64,000 nucleotides of DNA from NCBI GenBank assembly GCA_949318235.1, contig OX439137.1, positions 17,592,671 through 17,656,670 of the forward strand. Reading direction: 5' to 3'. Both the position numbers and the translations under genes were made by a program. Numbering within the stretch: position 1 is the stretch's first letter; every line of letters begins with the position of its first letter. Under the pieces are notes generated by a model. The model saw only the letters and a program-made list of their open reading frames with translations, searched no databases and had not been told where the DNA came from. The DNA comes from Ecdyonurus torrentis (Eukaryota; Arthropoda; Insecta; Ephemeroptera; Heptageniidae). This document shows, in pieces, positions 50,222 to 63,100 of the stretch.

Positions 50222-53008
50222 TTAGTAATGGCCCTCTTCTAAATATCCTTTGAGGCTCTTGGGCAGGGGCAGTTTGTCAATGTTATCTACCCTCGTGTGC
50301 TGTCTTATGACAAAGCGGCACAGATATTGCAGCGACCTGACTTGGGTGAAGCGAGAGATGGGCTTCGTCAGCCTTACAGGGAAGGCGGGGTAGCCTGGTG
50401 ATCGAGGTCTGGAGTAGCAGAAGACCCCTGATTGTGAGAACTGCATCGAGTGGTCTATCAACTCAACGATGCTGCCGAAGCCTTCTGTCTGATGGGAGTA
50501 GAAACTAAAGAGCCCAAAACTATGCTCAATACGAGTGTGCAAAGTCTTTCCGTTGCTTCGGAAACTTAAACTCAGCAAGTATCTATCTGCAGAGCTATCT
50601 CGTACCAGGAACGCTCCATCAGGCTGATCTACGAGCTTTTCCTCCGCCTCCTCGCGACTGATGGGCCCCCAATACCAGCCTGTCTTAGAGAGCTTCAGTA
50701 ACTGGCATGTAAGACTGGTATTCTTAGGACTGGAAGTTTGATTTGAATTTTCCCGCGCTATATCGTACGTCAATGTACTTGAATGTGGAATATTTGAATT
50801 GTCTCTTCGTGTATCACTTGTAGAGCGTAAGTTTGAATTTTCCCGCCTCATATTATCACATGTTTCATAGCCAACCGCTTCGTTAGTTAGATTAACGAAC
50901 ACGCTTTGTGTTTCCGTGTAGAGTTCATCGTCCAAGTCAAAGTTACGAGCTAGGTCACTGGAGTTACTGCCCGAGGAACTATCGGCTTCTTCAGTGACCT
51001 TATGACCTTCGTGTTGACACACATGACCTCTACACACACACTCGTGACCTTGAACTTGGGCACTAGGCCCACCTTGCTCTTCAGTACAGCAATTTAAACG
51101 ACCTTCAACACTACTTCGACTTTTCAGTTCCTGAACACCATCCTGGCGGGAATTTTCAAATTTTAAGCCGTTATTTCGACTTCTTAGATCACAATTTTGT
51201 AAGGATACATCAAGTTCTGTGTCATTTTGTAAGGAAAGTCCAACATTTTTCTGTCTTCCATTTTGTTTACTATATATTTCATTACTTGATTTAGAAGTTT
51301 TCATAAAGTTGGCTCTACTTTTGTTATGTTTAGCCGTGTTAAATTTAAATTTCAACGGTTCTGAGTTCTGAGATTTAAACTGAAGATGTTTTCTTAAAGT
51401 TTGCAGCAGTCCAGCAGGCTTGTCACCTGATGTGTTGTGAGTGCAGGACTCTGTGTCCGAGCATGATGAGGAGGAGTCGTGGCGAGCCTCGGCTTTGCCA
51501 ACACATCCACCTGGAACATACAACAATACTTAAGTATGTACACAACAATACCAACAATGAAAAACAAATTTATCATGTAAATATATTATCAAAAAACAAA
51601 GTAGAAATAGCAATAAAGAAATAAAATGAAAAAAAAGTGTATTACACAGTGATGTGCTCAAGTAAATCTCTTCTTTGATTGATAATGTCATTACAATGAC
51701 GACACTTATATAAACATTATAACTAAACTGTGTGCCACGTGACACCTCAACATACAATTTTTACTGTGCAGGTAAAGTAAGGCCAGCACTGTCATTTCTA
51801 TATATTTTTTTTTCCTTCATATTGATCTATGATTTTTTTTTTCTTGCCATATTGTGTTGTTGTGCTACACCAATCCCAGTCAAGACATTGTCTTATAGAG
51901 AGCTAAAAAAAAAAAATCAATATAAAACTTGCCAATTAGTGGAAAAGCACACACGGGCTGCCCATTTAGATGAACCACCAGTACCACCACCCACCAATAG
52001 TTAACATGTGTATTTTTATTATTATTACTATTATTATTTTTTTGCCATGCCCATGTAGTACAGTACATAACAAACTTTATAGTTTTCACCCCTCTTGGGG
52101 TCAGAAACTAAAAACAAGCTTTTCAATAATACAATGTCCTTTTCAATGCTTTTTTTTTTATATTATATAAGATGTAGGCCTATAAAAAAAAAAAAAAAAA
52201 AAAAACTGACTCTTTTAAGGTAGTACTTTAGGGTAGCATTTTTGTCGTAAAAACAAATTTTATATCATTATTTAGCTTTATAATAAACCAAGGAACAATT
52301 TTCTATACTAAAAAAAGTTTTTGCTCAAATCAATTTTCCGCAAATGAGCCTCAAAGTCGGTGGGGTTTTTTGGGTTACGCCCCCTTTAGCATGTATAAGA
52401 TACAAAACTTCAAGCTCAATGTGTGCAAAATTGAATTGATCAACTTCTCAATAACAAATACTAGAGTGATCTACAGATAAACTTTTAATGAATTGGAGAT
52501 TTAAAACAATTTTTACGAGATTTTTACGGAGAAAAAAATTATTGAAGATTGCATATGCAATTAACATGGGTCAATTTGCGATAGTTTTTTTCTCGGCAAG
52601 TACTTTTTAGAAAAATCTGAAAAATCAGTTTTCATTAAAAGTCAACACGAAGAACAAGCTAGTATTTTTTTAACCGCTGAAAAAAACCAAAGTGGGTCAA
52701 AATCGGGGCTCAAATATAGATTCATTAGCATTAGGGGGCGGGGCATTTAGCGACACTTTGACGCTCTGTTGTGACGAGAGTTTTTTAGATAGAATTTTTT
52801 TGATTTCATTTTTGGGTACAGCAGCCTAAACCTAATTCAGAATAATAATAATAAAAATACACTCCTACCCTAAAGTAATTTAGCTTCTCTTCTCTTCCCC
52901 TTCCCCTCCCCAGTAAAGAAGAAAAAATTAAATTTAGAAAAAATTTTAGACCTATAATTTATTTTTACTATTACCCCTCTTGGTCAAGAAAGGAGGCAAG
53001 ATGTATAT

Positions 53009-53064
<56 letters not shown>

Positions 53065-54060
53065 CAGACAGACAGACACACAGACACACAGAGAGAGATT
53101 TTAAGATTTAATGTTTAAGTGATCCTGGTTTCACCCGAGTCTCACAAGCTTGGGATAAAAAGCTGTGTATGGTAATCGTCAGCTCGGAATACGAAGATAT
53201 ACATACCGTATAGTACCGTACCGTACAGGCAACTTTAGGATTTCATGACGTCATGAAATCCAGGTATGTTATCTATGTAGGGGCTCCGATATCTTTAAGA
53301 TATGTACAACTCTGGCCAATGTTACCAAACAGGGCAGCGGGGGCCACTGCGTTTTCTCATTAAGATAACATATGTAAATGATGTTTGTAAACCCTGATTT
53401 TTGTGCCCCAAACCACAAAAAAAAAAAGACAAAGACATCACCTAATGCTTTTTAAATGACATTGCGCATTTTTTTGGAGCAAGGGAAAAGAGTTTATGAA
53501 CATCATTCATGTGTGGCTGCGGCCGCTGCGGGTTGCCTTTGCAAATCGTTTGGGAACTTTTGGCCAGAGTTGTACATATGTTGTCTTATTGTTTAGTGGC
53601 ATTGGCATTAGTATTATATAGTTTTTTTATTGGAGTACAAAGTTATTATTATTATTGACAAGTTCTATGTTGAAACTTGATTTTTTTTTTTTTTTTTTTT
53701 ACAAAATGAAAATTATGCAGTATGCGTATGACAGTAAATACACTTTCAATTTAATTTAATATATGTACATATGCGAGGTGATTAATAGTAATACAAACTT
53801 GTACATATTTATGTACATATTATTATGGGTAAAAATATTTAAATTCATACATATTAGTTAGCAGCTATAACCGGGTGTATTCGTGGGATTTATTTTTCCA
53901 ACATTTCCTCCGCACCCAGTGATGTTATATGCTCTCCATACTGCAATAAACTTAACATTTTCTAGTTGCTTGTTAAATTTCCTATCATTTGGTACATAAT
54001 TTTGATAATTAACGTTTTGCTTTAGGGTTGTAAAAGATAAAAACAAATATCACATTTGTC

Positions 54061-54093
<33 letters not shown>

Positions 54094-54370
54094 ATAGGAA
54101 CAACGCCTATTTTGTTACTTGCCGGTAATTTTGATATCCGACATTTGCTTATAAGGAAATGTCCTAATTATTAAATTTTAATTATTAAAGTAATTAATTA
54201 CCTTCACATTGAAGATTTTCATTTGCAGAAGCATTTTCCAAAGAATTTGCCCCGAAATTTTCATCATTTTCCAAAGTTTTTTCTGACGATAAATTTCCGC
54301 TTTTGTTTTTTCTCACTAAAGAGTCTCTAATATAACTGAAGCTCAATTTTCTAATTTTTTTAGAATCCAT
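50222..54370 (-). CDS. SOCS6: SOCS6-like suppressor of cytokine signalling, 2 coding exons, 485 aa
   Basis: SOCS6/7-type proteins use an SH2 domain to bind phosphotyrosine on receptors and adaptors, and a SOCS box to recruit Elongin B/C and Cullin-5 for ubiquitination. Exons: 54202-54370 (start at 54370-54368, AAACATGG context, donor GTAATT) and 50222-51510 (acceptor TTCCAG); the phase-1 junction reads CEG|GCVGK. Residues 1-330 are Ser/Asn/Lys-rich and poorly conserved. SH2 spans about 335-440, starting WYWGPISREEAEEKL, with the phosphotyrosine-binding Arg360 in FLVRDSS. The SOCS box (about 441-485) has a BC box SLQYLCRFVIR and a Cul5-box-like LPLPKSLKGYL. The match to SOCS6 is far closer than to SOCS7 (terminal GYLEEGHY against SOCS6 DYLQEKHY). 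The gene is divergently paired with eIF3e. Confidence 0.95.
51646..51795. mobile_element. Family A element, single arm (SOCS6 intron 1)
   Basis: Only one arm, from CAGTGATGTGCTCAAGTAAATC to GTAAGGCCAGCACTG. The partner arm is absent, so this is a deletion product or an unfolded ancestral form. It starts about 136 bases upstream of the exon-2 acceptor. Confidence 0.85.
52224..52877. mobile_element. 654-bp element with 13-base terminal inverted repeats (SOCS6 intron 1)
   Basis: TACTTTAGGGTAG (52224-52236) and CTACCCTAAAGTA (52865-52877). No open frame of note and no second copy in the window; target duplication unclear. Confidence 0.65.
53009..53095. repeat. (GA)n / (CAGA)n microsatellite (SOCS6 intron 1)
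   Basis: About 50 bases of GA followed by (GACA)n and (CACAGA)n runs. Confidence 0.92.
53303..53577. mobile_element. Family P element, longer copy 2 (SOCS6 intron 1)
   Basis: GTACAACTCTGGCCAATG ... AACTTTTGGCCAGAGTTGTAC; shares GCCACTGCGTTTTCTC and GCGGGTTGCCTTTGCAAATCG, with about 140 extra bases in the centre. Confidence 0.8.
54202..54370 (-). other. SOCS6-like exon 1
   Basis: Residues 1-56 plus one base. Starts MDSKKIRKLSFSYIRDSLVRK, a basic, helix-prone N-terminus like the KKISLKTFRKSF start of vertebrate SOCS6. It was found because exon 2 opens without a plausible start: its apparent ATG lies in the intron, just before the acceptor. The donor at 54201-54200 is GTAATT. Intron 1 (51511-54201) holds one arm of a palindromic element, a 654-bp element and a GA tract. 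Confidence 0.85.
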
Positions 54371-54909
54371 GTTTAATTATTCATTAAGTAAATCACTTTA
54401 ATTAAACTGTAATAAGGCACAAAAGTTAATTAAAAAATCGCTTTTTACAATAATAATTCGTCCAACTGACGCCATTTTGAATATTTTTTTACTTCAACGA
54501 ATTCACATGAAAATTATCTTTTTCACTGTAAAATCCTGCGCATACAGTGATTTTAAATCTAAAAATATTTACTGCGCATGTCTGCGTATTTCCAATGTAA
54601 CATTTTTCCTCAAGGAACTATTTTGTTGTAGATATGAATTACACTATTTTTCTAATAAATTTCACTTCCGTAAAATAAAAAATTAAAAATAAATTTTGCA
54701 AAAGTAATTAAATAAAATTTATGCTAAAAAACTTAATTGTTCTATTTTTTTATGTACAAAAAGTGCTGAATTTAAAAGTTGTTTTAATTCAAGTCTGAAA
54801 CTTAAACATCTGTGGTGTGATTGCCAACAGCGTGGTTATTTTTTCACCGGTGTCAATTTTTCTTCGTGAATTTTATTAATTTTCTCAAAATTGAGTGGAG
54901 TTAAGCATA
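54371..54909. promoter_or_regulatory. Probable bidirectional promoter between SOCS6-like and eIF3e
   Basis: 539 bases separate two divergent start codons, so both 5' ends and promoters must lie here unless an untranslated exon sits elsewhere. No TATA box is placed convincingly. A YY1-like core, CGCCATTTTGA, lies at 54470-54480, and ATAATGGCG overlaps the eIF3e start codon; YY1 sites over start codons are common in housekeeping genes. Unlike the rest of the window, I see no dispersed repeat family here, which fits functional constraint. Confidence 0.65.
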
Positions 54910-55595
54910 ATGGCGAGGTTCGATCTAACGACCCGTATGGGACAGTATTTAGATAGACATTTAGTTTTTCCGTTACTAGAATTTTTGTCGGCGAAACAGG
55001 TAAAAATATGTTGACCTTTTTTCTTCGGTCATATTTCTAAAAATTAACTAGATGCATTTAATTTTAGCCAATATTCTTCACTTATAAAGAAAATATTGTA
55101 AAAACTAACTTGCTGTCATGCTGTACTAAATTTTCTATCCTTTGGTGACTATTATAGGCTTGCAACGTATGTACTGTTTAAATTCAAATTTGTATAAAAA
55201 CAAACAAGTTTTTTTAAAAGAACTTTTTGAAATGAATATGTTTTTAACTGCTAATATTTTGCCAAATTTCTGCACAATTAATTAGTTTACGGCTGCAATA
55301 TCAACATATTCGTGTTCCTCATTAAATTTAGAGTCATGTAGTTATAAATTAGACTCTGTAACATGAATTGTTTTGGTAAAAACATTAAAAAAAAAAAAAA
55401 AAAAAAAGTGGGCTGGGCTGCAGCTGTCTTACCTTTTTAGCTTCGGTGTCTTTTTTTATTTTTAACTTTAAAGTTATCAAATCTGTCTCTGTATGGATAA
55501 TTCTTTTATATTGATATTTAATACCAATAATTTGAAGGTATTGTATGTATAATGCAATGGCTATACATACATAGATACTACATACATACATATAG

Positions 55596-55626
<31 letters not shown>

Positions 55627-57165
55627 CGTCACAGCTAAACTTGCTTTCACGCTAGCTTGGCGTGAGCGAGTTGTTCTTACTTTTGCTCTCGCTACTTGAT
55701 ATACAGCAAGGCCCATATATAAGAGGTTAGATGCTCCGGGAAAAGTTTTGGTCAAGGTTTCTGCAGCTTAAAGGAATTCACAGAAGATATCATATCACCT
55801 TGGTTCAGCTTATCAGTGACATAACTGGTGAACGGCATTGTACATATTGGATTAGAACCAAGTACATTCCATCGCAAAATAAAATCGAATGCGCGACTTT
55901 TGTGCTGCGCTCAACCTCTTTATTATGTGGACCTTGGACATACAGTAATATGTTTCAAGTACAGTGCTGACATACAGTCCGTGCCACGAAGCAGATGCGA
56001 CCAATAAGAGAACGCCTAAAAACTCTCCATTTAGTTAACATTACCCCACCTCCTAGTAACCTTGAAAGCTAGAGCGTCTATTGGCTGCACGGGGGAATCG
56101 ATAAATCGCCCACATCCTTACATGGTTTCTAGTGTATGGTGTTGACTTTTATATAACTGCATATGTTTGCTATGTTGTTAGATCTATGAGGAGAATGAGC
56201 TTCTTCAAGGCAAACTTGACATATTGAGCAAGACCAACATGCTTGACTACGCCATCGACATACGCAAGCAGCTTCACCCCACGCTGGAGGTACCAGATAC
56301 TCTCAAGAACAGAAGAGCACAGGTCGTGGCAGAGCTGACGGAGCTACAGAATGAAGTGGACTTGGTGTCCAAGCTTATGTCCAATGACGAGCTAATGAAG
56401 ACAATGGAGACCATGAGGGACCCTAAGGCTTTGTTGAACCATCTAACCAAGGACTATGACGTACGTATGCCTCACTTTAGCTTATCTAACTATAGCAAAA
56501 TCAACCGTATACTACCATCCCCCATTACCCCCCCCCCCCCCCAAAAAAAAAACAATAAATAAATGACAAAATGATTCTATTACACATACTTCGTCACTTG
56601 TGTAGCCTCACAAACCAGGAAGAAAAACTTGTAAAGTAGACAACCTGAGTTACAGTTTGTACTGTAGGCCTGGATTAAGTGTTGTCATAAATTACCAAAG
56701 CTGTCTTCTTCAATATAAGGAAAAATGCCATTGCTGTTAGGATCAATAATAAAGAAAAGTATAGAACTACCAGCACTGGCCTTACTTACTTAGCACAGTA
56801 GAAGTTGTATGGAGAGGTGGAGGTGTCACATGGCACACAGTTTAGTTATAATGTTTATATAAGTTTTGTCATTGTAATGACATTATCAATCAAAGAAGAT
56901 ATTTACTTGAGCACATCACTGAGCAGTGTGTAGTCTTGTACTGTACTGTGATGTGCTCAAGTAAATCTCTTCTTTGATTGATAATGTCATTAACATATGA
57001 CGGAAGCTCTCAGTTATAATTTTTATAACTAAACTGTGTGCCACGTGACACCTTCATACAACTTCTACTGTGGTAAGTAAGGCCAGCGCTGCTAATTATA
57101 TATTTTCTTTATTAATGAAAGTTGTGTACTTTACCGTTTTTTAAACCCAGTTTTTAAAAGTACCC

Positions 57166-57196
<31 letters not shown>

Positions 57197-60100
57197 TGTG
57201 TGAATGTAAATGTCTATTTTGTGTTTTTGACTGTTACAGTTCAAGATAGAGATGATGGACAACCTGGTCAAGTTAGCCAAGTACAGATATGAGTGTGGTA
57301 ACTACTCCATATCTACCAGCTATCTGTACTTCTACATGCTAGTGATGCCTACCACAGATAAGGTAATTGAACAAGCTATTCTTACATTTTTTTTTTATTT
57401 ATTGTATTTATTATCATTATAATTTTTTTTTTTGACAAAATTTCCAAAACTCCTTTTTTTTTTTTTTTTTTTTTTTGGACAAACTTTTAAATATTTTTGT
57501 TGTTGATTTGTGTGTGCATTGCATGCAGCAGCACTGCAATTTTTAGTTTGTTATTTAACCAAAAGTAAATGTAAATTTATTAAAATTTATCGAAGCTTTT
57601 TTACTTCAGGATCCTATTGATATACAACAAAACAATAAAAACTAGTGGATGACACTTAATTAATTACCGTACTTTATTACTTTCAGAACTACCTGAACGT
57701 GTTATGGGGCAAGCTAGCCTCTGAGATCTTGGTTCAAAACTGGGACACAGCGCTAGAGGACCTCAACAAACTGCGAGAGTTCATTGACTCCAACTCATTT
57801 GGTTCTCCGCTCCAAGTGTTGCAGCAACGTACCTGGCTCATCCACTGGTCTCTGTTTGTCTTCTTTAACCACGCCAAGGGTCGTGACCTCATCATAGAGA
57901 TGTTCCTCTACAGGCCTAAGTAAGTATCAGCTGACAATGTTAAAAAAGTATCTTGTAAAGTAGCTAAAAAAAAAGCTCGACCAGTTTTTTTTTTTTTTTT
58001 TTAATTATTATGTCAGAGTAGGCATATGAATAGGGTGAATGCTGTTGGTATGAGTTTTCTTAGAAGTATGTGTGGAAAAACAAGATTAGATAGGGTAAGG
58101 AATACTTGGGTGATGGAGAAATGTGGAGAAGTGTGAAAGCAGTGTGTTATGTAAGGTGGTTTGGTCATGTTGAGAGAATGGGCGATGAAAGAATTTCAAA
58201 ACGTAGCAGAGTGGATGGAAGGAGAGATAGATAAAATATGTTGGTCTGAAGTGGTGGAAAAATAAGAATGTACGCTGCAGTATGAGATGCAAAAGAAAGT
58301 GTATGAAACAAGATATGAGTCTGAAGGAAAGGATACAATTAGCAGCAATGCTGGCCTTACTTAGCTGCACAGTAGAAGTTGTATGGAGAGGTGGAGGTGT
58401 CATGTGGCACACAGTTTAGTTATAATGTTTATATAAGTGTCATCATTGTAATGACATTATCAATCAAAGAAGAGATTTACTTGAGCACATCACAGTACAG
58501 TACAAGACTACACACTGCTCAGTGATGTGCTCTTCTTTGATTGATAATGTCATTACAATGACGACACTTATATAAACATTATAACTAAACTGTGAGCCAT
58601 GTGACACCTCCACCTCTCTATACAACTTCTACCGTGGTAAGTAAGTAAGGCCAGCAATGATAATTATATCTTTATCTTTATTATTAATTTTAATTAATAA
58701 ACATCATTAAGAAACACTTAAATATTATTTTGTCTGATAAATAAATAATAATAATAATAATTACTGTAATGAGAAAAAGGTGGGTCATCACACTAGATTT
58801 TAAATTACGATATTTTAAAATGTTGGTCCCATAAGAGTTTATATTAATTTCAATAACTATTTTCTCTCTTATCTGATGGTGAAAATGTTATCATAGGTAG
58901 CTGTTACTGTTAACTTTTAAATCATCATTAAGTTTGCAAGTTTTTTTTTTAGATTTTGAGATACAAGCCATCTAAATACAGCACTTAAACACGTAGAACA
59001 CGTTGAACAAAAAGCATGTCTAATATCCTAAACAAGCTAAATGTCAACTTTGATTTGGCCACAGTCATGGATTTCTAAATTATTTTATATTCACATAATG
59101 ACAGATGTGGGTTTGTGACGTCACAGCTCGCCTGTTTCTGCGCGCAGCGACAAGTGAGCTGTGACGTCATAAACATGCATGTCATTTTGTGAATGTAAAA
59201 TAATTTATAAATCCATGACTATGGGCAAATCAACGTTGATATTTAGCTATGTTAGCATATTAGACATGGTTTTTGTTCAACGTGTTCTACATCTTTAACG
59301 ATGTGATATTACTGACTACATTATGTTTATGTTGACAGCTACTTGAACGCCATACAGACGATGTGTCCTCACATCCTACGTTACCTGGCCACCGCTGTCA
59401 TCATCAACCGCTCTCGGCGCAATGCACTCAACGCCCTCAAGGACCTTGTCAAGGTCATTCAGCAGGTAAACTTTAAATATGATGGAGCACAACTTTTTTC
59501 TTTTTTTCTTTTTTTTTTTTTAATATAAAAGAACTTTGAAAAAAGGTAACTTTGTGAGAAAACCAGGTTTCCATTTTTTTTTTTTTTTTTTTTTTTTTTG
59601 CGATTTTCAAGGTTTCCTAAAAAAAGTATTTTATAATTATTATTATTTTACAATTTTTTTTTATTATTATTTTTGTATATAGGCCTAGTATTGGCTATTA
59701 TTTTTAGTTACAAGAAACTAATAAGTTTATTTATATTTTATGTTACATTCCAAGTTACAATATGTCCCCATAAAAAATTATATAAAAACACACAAGGCTG
59801 AAAGAAGAAAAAAAGAAAAAGAAAAAGAAAGAAAGGAAAAAAAAAAAAAAAGAAAAAGAAAAAAGAAAAGAAAAAAAAAAAAAAAAAAAGGAAATGCACA
59901 AATGTGTAGGCCTATATTGATGTCAATTGTATTTGTTTCATAGTGTTTTTCTTCCACTACTATTTTGTTCAAGTTAGAGCTAGTTAAATGTCATACTATT
60001 GACAAAAAAAGTTTAAAAAGTAAAAGTAAAAAAATAATAATAATAATTATATTAATAAAAAAATTTAAAAATAAAAAAGAGTGTCATTGATGCAACATTG

Positions 60101-63100
60101 ACTGATGTTTGACGTCACAGGAGTCTTACACGTACCGTGACCCCATCACTGAGTTCTTGGAGCACCTGTACGTCAACTTTGACTTTGACGGTGCACGTAA
60201 GAAGCTGCACGAGTGCCAAGACGTGCTCTTCAACGACTTCTTCCTCATCGCCTGCCTCGACGAGTTTGTGGAGAATGCTAGGCTGATGATCTTTGAGACC
60301 TTCTGTAGGATCCATCAATGTATCAGTATTGGGTGAGTCTTGTTCACAAGGTTCATTTTACTTTCTTAACGTAGAAGGTGATCAACTTGGACCAAAAATC
60401 GCTAAAAGATGAACTATATTTTCACAATAATTCTTTGTACATTATTTATTTCAAACAAAACAAACACTAGAATCTGCACATGAAATTGAGTAAATTAAAA
60501 AACTGTTTTTGTTGTTGTTTTTTTTTTTTTTTTTTTTTTTTTTTGTTCTAAAAAAAGTTTTAATAATCACCGCTTATGTTTACTCAAAAAACGGAAAAGG
60601 AAGTGACTGGAAGAGGAAACCACGTGACGTGAAGGTAAAAGTGGGAGGTAGCTCAGGCCTAGCTTGCTGCTGGCACCAACTTTTCTTCCACTTTTACCAT
60701 CACAGGGTTTTCTCTTCCAGCACTTCCTTTTCCACATTTTGAGTAAACAGAAGCACTCAATATTTCAGTTATTAAAAAGTTTCTAATTTTACTTAAATTT
60801 GTCACTGAAATTTGAATTTGCACATTTACATGTTATCTTTAAAGTGTAGTAACTTAAATATTTGATCATGTTTTCACTTGTTTGACGTAGCTAAACTTTT
60901 AAGTAATATTTCTTCTTTATTTTGTGTTAATATTATAATTAGCGTGTTATAACTATGTTATGTTATGTGACAGAATGCTGGCAGAGAAGCTGAACATGAA
61001 CCCTGAGGAGGCCGAGTGCTGGATTGTAAACTTGATCCGTAATGCCAGACTGGACGCCAAGATTGACTCCAAGTTGGGACATGTCGTCATGGGAGCTCAG
61101 CCTCTCTCTCCTTACCAGGTCAGTGTAACAGCATTACCCATGTTTATGTCACCATGTCCAGCCTCAACATGTTAAGCCTTTGATTTTTTTTTTCTTTAAA
61201 AATAAATGTTAACAATAATAATAATAATAAAAGAAAGAAAGAAAGGGGGAGATTTTTTTCCACATAAAACGAGAAAATTTTACTTTTTTCTCCCCTCTCC
61301 TTATTTTCTAAACAAAGCAAATTCTCAAAGAACCCACAAAATGGTAATTTTTACAAAATTATGAGCTTTTCATTGGCATGCTTATATTGAAGTGTGCTGC
61401 ACACCTAACTGAGCGTTTCACAAAATGAAGAGTTTATTTTATTTATTTCTCAAGTTTGTCCTCGTTCACATTGACATTGACCTACTGGGTTAACCTGATG
61501 TTCTGTTGCTGACATGTTGTTGTTACACAGGTGCTGCTGGAGAGAGTGGACATGCTGTCTGTGCGCTCAGAAGCTCTGCAAAATCTAATTGAACGTAAAG
61601 TGAAGGCCAGGTCTCAAGATGTGAGTACACATGTCTACCTACCTATTCTTCCTACCTTTTACACTCATATTTAAGAGCTGTCATATTGTTAGTCAGAAAT
61701 ACACAGACCGGCATAGGAAAGACATCATTTTTATTTTTTAAATAGCAAACTAAACTTCACACTTTGAAGGCGTAGAACACCTTGAACAAAAAAGTTGCGT
61801 TATATTGTAACAAACCTGAAAATCAACATTGATTTGTCCGAAGTCTGATTTATAATATATTTTCCATTCACAAAATGCAGCTGGCGGTCACTGACGTAAC
61901 AGCTGCATTTTGTGAATGGAAAATATATTATAAATCAATGACTTCAGACAACTCAATGTTGATTTTCAGGTTTGTTACGATATAACGCAACTTTTTTGTT
62001 CAAGGTGTTCTTCTACGCCTTTAATCAAGCCCTATTTCTGGGTCCAAATAAGCTACAAGAATATCAGACATAATAAACTTTTATTTTTGCAACTAATGAG
62101 GTGAAATGATGTTTCCCCTATGCTGGACAATGCATAAGGCACCGCAAACATGGCGGCGTGTATCTGGTCTTCAATAACATAGGCAGCATAGGAAAATGGT
62201 TCATTTTACCAGTTTAAAAATACTTTTGAGAGCATTTTCAAGTATGTGGGAAAAATAATAACAATAAAAAAGTAACGGATTTCACAAAGAAAACCAAAAT
62301 TGTTCTATGCTGAGCAATGTTCCTGTGTTGTTCACTACTCCAGTATGGCCTCCTAGTGCATTAAATATGACGTCATGCGCATACACCTTATATCTACATT
62401 TTCACTTACTTTATGTGTTAATTAATTACATTTAAAAATAACCAAATTCAGGAAAAATCATAGTGGTTAGGATCAATGATAAATTAGCAGCGCTGTCCTT
62501 ACTTAGCTGCACAGTAGAAGTTGTATGGAGAGGTGGAGGTGTCACGTGGCACACAGTTTAGTTATAATGTTTATACAAGTGTCGTCATTGTAATGACATT
62601 ATCAATCAAAGAAGAGATTTACTTGAGCACATCACTGAGCAGTGTGTAGTCTTGTACTGTACTGTGACGTGCTCAAGTAAATCTCTTCTTTGATTGATAA
62701 TGTCATTAGTCATTACAATGACGTACGACACTTATATAAACATTATAACTAAACTGTGTGCCACGTGACACCTCCACCTCTCCATACAACTTCTACTGTG
62801 CAGCTAAGTAAGGCCAGCGATGCTAATTCTAGTATTTTCTTTATTACTGTATTTAGGAAAAGGAAAGGTACCATCGCGGTAAGGACAAACATGTGACGTT
62901 AAAATTTGATAGGGAGAAACCAAATGAGAGTTGGCGCCAGGCAGCAGCGTCAACTGAAAATCTCAAATGGCGATAGTGGATTAAAAAATATATATTTGAA
63001 ATATATATATATCATGCCATATATTGTCTCAAGCCGTTATGCACGGCCCTATGCACGCTAGGCGTGCAAGGCTATGAGCCCTTTTATGCATAACGGCTTG

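Noticed and set aside
58086..58412. 108-aa minus-strand frame
   Set aside because: Antisense to the degenerate LINE fragment and the palindrome; no domain.
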